Origin: a virus
Length of the DNA: 26,272 nucleotides
Reading direction: 5' to 3' (one strand)
Virus record (IMG/VR): IMGVR_UViG_3300045999_011563
Location: 1 to 26,272 of that record
In this document: piece after piece, positions 20,961-26,272 of the stretch
How the letters are laid out: every line of letters starts with the position of its first letter
Position numbering within the stretch: position 1 is the stretch's first letter
Position numbers and translations under genes: made by a program
Notes under the pieces: model-generated
Told to the model about the DNA's origin: nothing
Seen by the model: only the letters and a program-made list of their open reading frames with translations
Database searches by the model: none

Positions 20961-23521
20961 CTAAAAAGATCATCCAATGTACACATTAATTGTTCGGTTG
21001 GTTTTCTGGGAATCCACTTCATTACTTTATAAAATCGTTCTACACATTTATACATATCCTTTTCAAACATTTCTTCCATATCAGGTTTTAAAAATTCATT
21101 AAATTCATTTGGATAACGAGTTTTATATGCTATAGCATCAATCCCATAAACATTAGGTGTTTCTACATAAAAATATTTTATTTTATCTCCACTAATAATT
21201 TTTTCATACTTTTTATCTAAACCTAATTCATCCAATAATAAATTATAATAATAAGCAGCTTTAACATGGCAAGGCATTCCCTTTGAAGTAGAAAACCCAT
21301 TACATGTTTGTTCATATTTTTCTAAATTTTTAATTCCAACTACTACAGAAATATCTTCAACTGTCTTATTAAAAAAATCATGATATGCATCTAAAAATAC
21401 TTTATTTGTCAAAGATTCTGATTTTGTTAAAACAATATTTTCGATGATTTTTTTGACATACGGCTTGATAGATTTAGGCATTTTTGTACTTACTACTTCA
21501 ATTCCTGTATATTTCCAATCATCACAAGGAATTCCCTCTTTATCTAAAACATGAAGCACATATCTTTTCTTTTCCAAAAAGATTCCAGCATCACACATCG
21601 TTTCTCGTTTAAATTCAAAACGACTGTCTATGGTATTCAAATTAGTTTTTGCCCAATTATTAATATTATTATTTAAATATAACTGAAATTCATCAGCTAA
21701 TTTATATGCTTGTGATGTTATTATTCCGTTTTCACTAAATTTATCTACTAATCCATCAAAAGATAAATATTCGGAATCTGTATCATTAGCTATAATTTTA
21801 GTTTCTATTTGATCATCAGTAAATTTATTACCGAATTTTTCTTTTACAAAATTTATAAAAATTTGTCTTGATTGCTTAATAAGTGATTGTCCTGTTAAGG
21901 TTATAGATTCTGCTATATCCACATCCCCAATAGGACAGTATTTATTAGCTGTAGCACCATATGCAGAATTAATCAGCGTTTTTTGTGCCATTTGTTTTGT
22001 GTCTAAACGATTAATAAGTTCTTTCGTTTCTTTTTTTTCTACACCTTTCAATTCTTTAACTTTTATTTTTAAATCTTTAATTTCTTTTCTTATTTCTACT
22101 CGCTTTTTATAAAAATTATCAACCAAATCTGCTAAAATACCTTTTTTCTTTTGCGAAAATAAAACTTTAGCTTTTGATATCGATATCTTTTCTTTTTTGA
22201 TATATTTTTTAAAATCATCAATTGTAAAGTCAACAATAATACCATCGACATTTCTTATAGAAATCAAATCTTTATCATAAGAAATCACTTTTCCAATTTT
22301 AGTTTCAGGTGAAGTGTTTAATGTAATCATTGTATTTGGATACAATGAATTCGCGTCAAAACTAACAATAGATTTATGATGCCCAGCCAAAGGTTGAGCT
22401 ACATAACCTCCTTCGAAATCTCTTACATTTTCATCATCTACAACAAAAGTACATAATCTTTTTCCTATTTTTCTTGCACCTATTCCTGCCGCTCCTGTAA
22501 CTACACTAACAGTGCCTAAAGCAGATTCAAAAGTAGTACAACCACTATAAGAAAGCATTCTTAATAATTCTATATAACGAAGCTTTTCTTCTAATTTCGC
22601 CAATAATCTTACGTCTTGTATGTTATAATCTACGAATGTTTCCCATTCATTAATCATAAATTCATATAAACTTTGATTACCATAATCAACTTTTGCTTCA
22701 TCTAATTCAACTTGACCAATGTAATCCAATTTATAACTCTCTCTATTGAGAGGACAAAACTTTTTATAAATATCCATATAATCAATACAAGAAATACCAT
22801 CTATTCTATGGACAACTTCTTGTTTTCCAAATTTACCCATGAACATTTTTACATATCTTCTTTTGTAAGGAGATAATGCATCTGCTTCTTCTGATCCAAG
22901 AATTTTTACGATTCGATTTATAATATATGGAATATCATATCTATCACTAGACCATCCAGATAAAATATCAGGTGAATTATCTTTAATAAAATCAATAAAA
23001 TTTTGTAATAATTTTACTTCACTAGTACAATAATAATATTTTACATCTTTTTGTTTTGGTTCATACGGCTTTAATCCCCAAACATGATATTTTTTGCTTA
23101 ATGAATCATAAACCGTTATAACATTAATAGGATCTTCTGGATTTTCCGGTTTAGAAAAACCTTGATTACCCACAGCTTCAATATCCAAAAAATAAACTTT
23201 TAAAGGATATTTAGAAAAATCATCTGAATCATTATGCTCTGCATATGTATCAATTAGAGCTTGCTGTACAGGATTATAATTATCAAAAATTCTTTTAAGA
23301 TTTCTTTCTTTTAAATACATTACTTTATCGTAATTTGTATTAAAAGATTTACGTTTGATTGATGTATCAAATATACTAGTTTCTTCACCACTATTATCTT
23401 CATAATAGAAATACGGAAAAAACGGAATAGATGTTACTATCCGTTTTCCATCTTCAGACCATGTATAAATGTCTACTACTCGTTCTCTAGAATTATAAAC
23501 AGCATTACGATATCCTACCAT
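20957..23521 (-). CDS. 43: Family B DNA polymerase, T4 gp43-like, with intact proofreading exonuclease
   Basis: This 854-residue replicative polymerase is close to T4 gp43 in length (898). Exonuclease motifs are present: FLDIEA (111-116; D113, E115), GWSSDRYDIPYI (189-200; D196) and VDYNIQDVRLL (297-307; D303). Polymerase motif A is SFDANSLYPN (387-396, D389), motif B is KTLINSAYGA (514-523) and motif C is ANDTDSEY (578-585, D580 and D582), slightly unlike the common YGDTDS. The C-terminus TLDDLFS resembles the clamp-binding tail of T4-type polymerases. The gene is a single uninterrupted frame with no intron or split. A perfect inverted repeat covers its start codon (23515-23534), a plausible site for autogenous control, as known for T4 gp43. 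Confidence 0.96.
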   Translation of the reverse strand: MVGYRNAVYNSRERVVDIYTWSEDGKRIVTSIPFFPYFYYEDNSGEETSIFDTSIKRKSFNTNYDKVMYLKERNLKRIFDNYNPVQQALIDTYAEHNDSDDFSKYPLKVYFLDIEAVGNQGFSKPENPEDPINVITVYDSLSKKYHVWGLKPYEPKQKDVKYYYCTSEVKLLQNFIDFIKDNSPDILSGWSSDRYDIPYIINRIVKILGSEEADALSPYKRRYVKMFMGKFGKQEVVHRIDGISCIDYMDIYKKFCPLNRESYKLDYIGQVELDEAKVDYGNQSLYEFMINEWETFVDYNIQDVRLLAKLEEKLRYIELLRMLSYSGCTTFESALGTVSVVTGAAGIGARKIGKRLCTFVVDDENVRDFEGGYVAQPLAGHHKSIVSFDANSLYPNTMITLNTSPETKIGKVISYDKDLISIRNVDGIIVDFTIDDFKKYIKKEKISISKAKVLFSQKKKGILADLVDNFYKKRVEIRKEIKDLKIKVKELKGVEKKETKELINRLDTKQMAQKTLINSAYGATANKYCPIGDVDIAESITLTGQSLIKQSRQIFINFVKEKFGNKFTDDQIETKIIANDTDSEYLSFDGLVDKFSENGIITSQAYKLADEFQLYLNNNINNWAKTNLNTIDSRFEFKRETMCDAGIFLEKKRYVLHVLDKEGIPCDDWKYTGIEVVSTKMPKSIKPYVKKIIENIVLTKSESLTNKVFLDAYHDFFNKTVEDISVVVGIKNLEKYEQTCNGFSTSKGMPCHVKAAYYYNLLLDELGLDKKYEKIISGDKIKYFYVETPNVYGIDAIAYKTRYPNEFNEFLKPDMEEMFEKDMYKCVERFYKVMKWIPRKPTEQLMCTLDDLFS

Positions 23522-23534
23522 AAAATTATGGTAG
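23515..23534 (-). promoter_or_regulatory. Perfect inverted repeat over the polymerase start codon
   Basis: Arms CTACCATAA and TTATGGTAG (9 bp each) flank a 2-base centre, and the polymerase ATG lies in the 3' arm. As RNA this folds into a hairpin that hides the start codon. T4 gp43 represses its own translation by binding a hairpin at its ribosome binding site, so an analogous operator is plausible. A DNA-binding operator is the alternative. Confidence 0.5.
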
Positions 23535-23552
23535 CAGATCTTTTTAGGATAA

Positions 23553-24755
23553 TCAAGGATTGTAACGCTTCAAATTCACTCGTTTCGGATCACCATATGG
23601 AGTAGTAAATAATTCTTCGTAGCAAGCTAAATTTTGTGGAAGTTCTAAAAATCGATTTTCTGCGATTTTCCTACGAATAGGAGCTTTTCGTTTGTAATCC
23701 CATCCAGCTTTCAATTCTTTTGCAATACAATCCATCATTTCTTCTCCTGTTTTAAACTTAATATCAGCATCTTTATATGTACAAAGATCTTGACAAGCAA
23801 CAGGTAAACCATAAGCACATGCTTCAATAAATTTCAAATCACTCTTAGCCTTATTAAAGGCATTATCTTGTAAAGGCGCAACCATCATCTGCACACCTAA
23901 ATCATGAATCTTCTGAGGATAATCATAAAGTTTTTGCCAAGGATGAAATTCAATTTCTCTACTTTGAATATATGGTTGTAAACCTATTGGAAATGCACCA
24001 ATAAAAACCCATTGGTATTTCTTTCTAGAATCAACAATAGCTTTAATTACATGCTCGAAATCATCTTTCTGACCTGTTCTATTTTCAACATCAAAATGAG
24101 CACCACTCCCAGCATACAAGATACGAGGTTTTTTCTTATGTTTTTCATATAATTGTGTAATACGATTAAAATCGTAATAATTACCTATCCAAAATTTAGC
24201 AGGAAAATTAGGAATGACTGTAATTTCTTGTTTACCTGTTCTCATTTTATACAAATCACGCATAAAATCACAAGTAACACTTACTTCATCACACATGTTA
24301 ATAATTTCTACCACATTATTTCGAATCTCATCAGAAACGAAAGCCGTTTTAAATTTATTATAATCAGGAATATCTTCTCTAAAAACAACATCATCTACTT
24401 CATAAATAATCTTAAATCCAACTTGCTTTTGAACTTCTTTCAAAAATTTAACAAACTCTTTTTGAGCAGTTAATGCTTGTCGTTGTAAACGAACAGTTTT
24501 CACATTAATATAATAACGTGGATCTAAAACCATTACATTTGTATCTGTTACCAACATTTTACTTTGGTAATTCAACAAATGACTAACCCAACCTAAACGA
24601 TAAAGACCACACCCACTTACATCAGCTCCGTATTGGATAACTCTAGGTAATCCAACTTCTGCTGGTTTTTCTGGTGGTCTTTCAGAAGGTTTAGCAACAT
24701 TACTAACAGGATCAACCTTAGAAAAAGGAACTGGTGGTTTAAACGTAGAAATCAT
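23553..24755 (-). CDS. Glycosyltransferase, GT-B fold (GT4-like)
   Basis: This 400-residue protein starts with a Pro-rich N-terminal extension (about 5-37), followed by a GT-B start with VIQYGADVSGCGLYRLGW (39-56). FKIIYEVDDVVF (114-125) is a segment typical of phage and bacterial GT4-like enzymes. VSVTCDFMRDLY and ITVIPNF mark the interdomain region; RILYAGSGAHFD (211-222) begins the C-terminal Rossmann domain. KSDLKFIEACAYGLPVA (304-320) is the donor-sugar signature with E311. The acceptor is unknown. An ATAAATA box lies 7 nt before the ATG, which would favour late expression and a virion or fibre protein as target rather than replicating DNA, but this is inference. The gene lies between polymerase and gp46, with 31-base gaps on both sides. 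Confidence 0.85.
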   Translation of the reverse strand: MISTFKPPVPFSKVDPVSNVAKPSERPPEKPAEVGLPRVIQYGADVSGCGLYRLGWVSHLLNYQSKMLVTDTNVMVLDPRYYINVKTVRLQRQALTAQKEFVKFLKEVQKQVGFKIIYEVDDVVFREDIPDYNKFKTAFVSDEIRNNVVEIINMCDEVSVTCDFMRDLYKMRTGKQEITVIPNFPAKFWIGNYYDFNRITQLYEKHKKKPRILYAGSGAHFDVENRTGQKDDFEHVIKAIVDSRKKYQWVFIGAFPIGLQPYIQSREIEFHPWQKLYDYPQKIHDLGVQMMVAPLQDNAFNKAKSDLKFIEACAYGLPVACQDLCTYKDADIKFKTGEEMMDCIAKELKAGWDYKRKAPIRRKIAENRFLELPQNLACYEELFTTPYGDPKRVNLKRYNP

Positions 24756-24762
24756 TTCTAGA

Positions 24763-24769
24763 TATTTAT
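24763..24769 (-). promoter_or_regulatory. Late-type box ATAAATA, 7 nt before ATG
   Basis: On the minus strand ATAAATA is followed by TCTAGAA and the glycosyltransferase ATG at 24755. The spacing is one or two bases longer than at the other late genes, which would give a 2-nt leader. Confidence 0.4.
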
Positions 24770-24786
24770 TTTTTTAATATTAAAAA

Positions 24787-26272
24787 TCAAGAAAAAGGAT
24801 TATAATTCAATCTTTTGGTTACTCCATCTTTCTTTTCCAAAAATATTACATCTCCAGTTGCCGCATTAATACTTTCTTTTCTATGTGAAATTACCAAAAC
24901 ACACTCATCATATTTTTCCACTCTTTCTTTAATAATACTAGTAACAGATTCTAATCCTTTTTCATCTAAACAAGAATCAAACAGTTCATCATATATGCTA
25001 ATATTATAAGTAATGTCTCCTTGAAATCTCTTCATATCCATAAAAGTAAATAAACACGAAAAATCTATAAACTTTCTTTCAGCTCCTGAAAAATTATTAT
25101 AAGAACATACTTTATTTTTTTCATTAACTATTTCTTCTTCAAAATATTCATTGAAATTACAAATACAATTTGCATCTAATCTTGTTAGATAATGACGAAT
25201 TCTATCGTTAAACAACAATAAAATCTTTTTAACAATATATGATTTAACCCCTTCTTCAGATACAATAAATTTTACAGTATCCAATAAATTCATTTTATAT
25301 CTTACTTCATTAACATTTTGTTTTAATTTTTCTAAATTAGAAATTTGCTCATCTATAAAACTATCCACTTCAGTTTTATCAGAAGATAATTCTTGTATAT
25401 CTTCATCTAATTGAACCAACCATTTATCCAATTGTTCAATTCTTTGTTTAATACTAGAACGATTTTGTTCATTTAAAATAAATGAATTTAATTTTTGTGT
25501 GGATTTTTCTAATGCAGTTTCTAATAATTTTTTATCATTTAAATTTTTGTCAATTTCGTCTGAAACACTTTTAAGTGTTTTCTTATTTTCTAAAATACAA
25601 TCTTTAATCTTTTCTTTTTCAGAGTCAATAGTTTTCTTATCATGGTCTTCAATAGAACGAAGACATACAGGACAAATTTCTTCAGATGTACCAATCTTTT
25701 TTAAATTATTTTCAGTTAAAGTTATTTCAGAAGCTAAAGAGTATTTCTTTTGTTTTAATTTATCTATATTCTTTTCTACATTTTCTTTACCTTTTTTAAG
25801 CTTTTTAATATTTTCTTTAATATCATCAAGATTGTCTTTTAATTCTTTTTCAATCTCTTTTAATAATTTTTCTTTTTCTACTGTATTATCTACTTTTCTC
25901 TTTTCATATACAGAAATTTTATTTTTTCTAGAATTCAAAATATTATTCTTTTGAATGCTTAAAGAAGATAAATTTCTTTCAGATTCTTCCATTTTAGTAA
26001 GTTCAATTTCATAATCTCTTTTAATTTCATTGTAATTTTCTCTAACATCAATTAACATCTTACTAAAAATATCTAAATTAAAAATACTTTCAATAAATTT
26101 TCGTTTATCAACTTTAGATTTTGCCATAAACGGAATTGTATTATTCAATGTCATGATAATACAATTTTCAAAAAAACTAGGTGTTGCTCCAATCAAACCA
26201 TGTATAGTTTCTTCCGTGTTTTTAATACTATCTCTTGTTATATCTTCTCCATTTTTATAAAAGAATAATCTA
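24787..26272 (-). CDS. 46: Recombination nuclease subunit, T4 gp46-like (SbcC/Rad50 family), 5' end outside window
   Basis: The frame is open to the right edge, so the protein is N-terminally truncated. The TTG at 26196 is not a real start, because upstream codons continue in frame (RLFFYKNGEDITRDSIKNTE, then ETIHGLIGATPSFFEN). Gp46 and gp47 form the Mre11/Rad50-like complex that resects DNA ends for recombination-dependent replication. Visible are the N-lobe segment after Walker A, a long coiled coil, the zinc hook CPVC inside SEEICPVCLRSIEDHD, the returning coil, the ABC signature NNFSGAERKFIDFSCLF and Walker B with ISIYDELFDSCLDEKGLESV. Walker A lies beyond the edge. Gp47 is likely to be just upstream, as in T4. 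It is followed 31 bases later by the glycosyltransferase. Confidence 0.92.
   Translation of the reverse strand, partial: RLFFYKNGEDITRDSIKNTEETIHGLIGATPSFFENCIIMTLNNTIPFMAKSKVDKRKFIESIFNLDIFSKMLIDVRENYNEIKRDYEIELTKMEESERNLSSLSIQKNNILNSRKNKISVYEKRKVDNTVEKEKLLKEIEKELKDNLDDIKENIKKLKKGKENVEKNIDKLKQKKYSLASEITLTENNLKKIGTSEEICPVCLRSIEDHDKKTIDSEKEKIKDCILENKKTLKSVSDEIDKNLNDKKLLETALEKSTQKLNSFILNEQNRSSIKQRIEQLDKWLVQLDEDIQELSSDKTEVDSFIDEQISNLEKLKQNVNEVRYKMNLLDTVKFIVSEEGVKSYIVKKILLLFNDRIRHYLTRLDANCICNFNEYFEEEIVNEKNKVCSYNNFSGAERKFIDFSCLFTFMDMKRFQGDITYNISIYDELFDSCLDEKGLESVTSIIKERVEKYDECVLVISHRKESINAATGDVIFLEKKDGVTKRLNYNPFS

Noticed and set aside
25499-25954. Long rightward open frame opposite the gp46 coiled coil (Phe/Ser-rich)
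   Set aside because: It is the antisense of Lys/Glu-rich coiled-coil codons, which gives Phe/Leu/Ser runs. The gp46 frame has real motifs and is clearly the gene.
24787-26196. Treating the gp46-like gene as complete with a TTG start at 26196
   Set aside because: In-frame codons continue to the window edge and encode expected gp46 sequence, and Walker A is still missing, so the true start is outside.
1-26272. tRNA genes, introns, homing endonucleases, insertion sequences or attachment sites
   Set aside because: None seen: the gaps are short and no cloverleaf, transposase, HNH/GIY motif or long terminal repeat was recognised by eye. A tRNAscan or Infernal run could still change this.

Overview
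This window is a piece of a low-GC, T4-like (Straboviridae-related or 'far-T4') myophage genome, probably from an environmental host. The evidence is a set of T4-type genes readable from their motifs: the start of the large terminase (gp17-like) at the left edge, a gp14-like neck protein, a gp61-type primase, a gp45-type sliding clamp, a gp32-type ssDNA-binding protein, a UvsX recombinase, a gp43-type family B DNA polymerase and, at the right edge, a 5'-truncated gp46 recombination nuclease subunit. No tRNA, integrase, transposase or CRISPR array was seen. Stop codons TAA, TAG and TGA all appear to work as stops.

Layout. 1-2089: head and neck genes (gp17 fragment leftward; an acidic protein, a small possible internal head protein and a gp14-like protein rightward). 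2086-10799: an 8.7-kb adhesin/tail-fibre locus built from interchangeable modules. Two genes run left (Ig-NHL propeller-Ig; a long 14-residue repeat shaft) and three run right (a possible lectin-fold protein, a repeat fibre, and a paralogous fibre with an NHL propeller inserted). A compact bidirectional promoter separates the two directions. 10835-26272: replication and recombination genes, nearly all leftward, with small unknown genes and two glycosyltransferases between them. Single rightward late-type genes (12317-12742 and 18480-19127) interrupt this block.

Regulation is the most striking feature. Nine genes have an exact TAAATA box, the core of the T4 late promoter TATAAATA, ending exactly 5 or 6 nt before the start codon. 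With T4 geometry, transcription would begin at or one base before the start codon, so the mRNAs would be leaderless. Several sigma70-like promoters in the replication block also place the transcript start on or within a few bases of the ATG. Recognisable Shine-Dalgarno sequences are almost absent; GGAGG before the gene starting at 14245 is the only clear one. The box marks virion and fibre genes and is missing from the recognised replication genes. It therefore works as an internal late-gene label and predicts late roles for some unknown leftward genes.

The proteins fit together as a replisome (polymerase, clamp, primase, SSB, recombinase, gp46) whose clamp would, as in T4, also support late transcription from the TAAATA boxes. 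Those boxes then express the head, neck and adhesin genes. The host is not identifiable. The lack of Shine-Dalgarno sites is compatible with a Bacteroidota host but is also explained by leaderless transcription alone.
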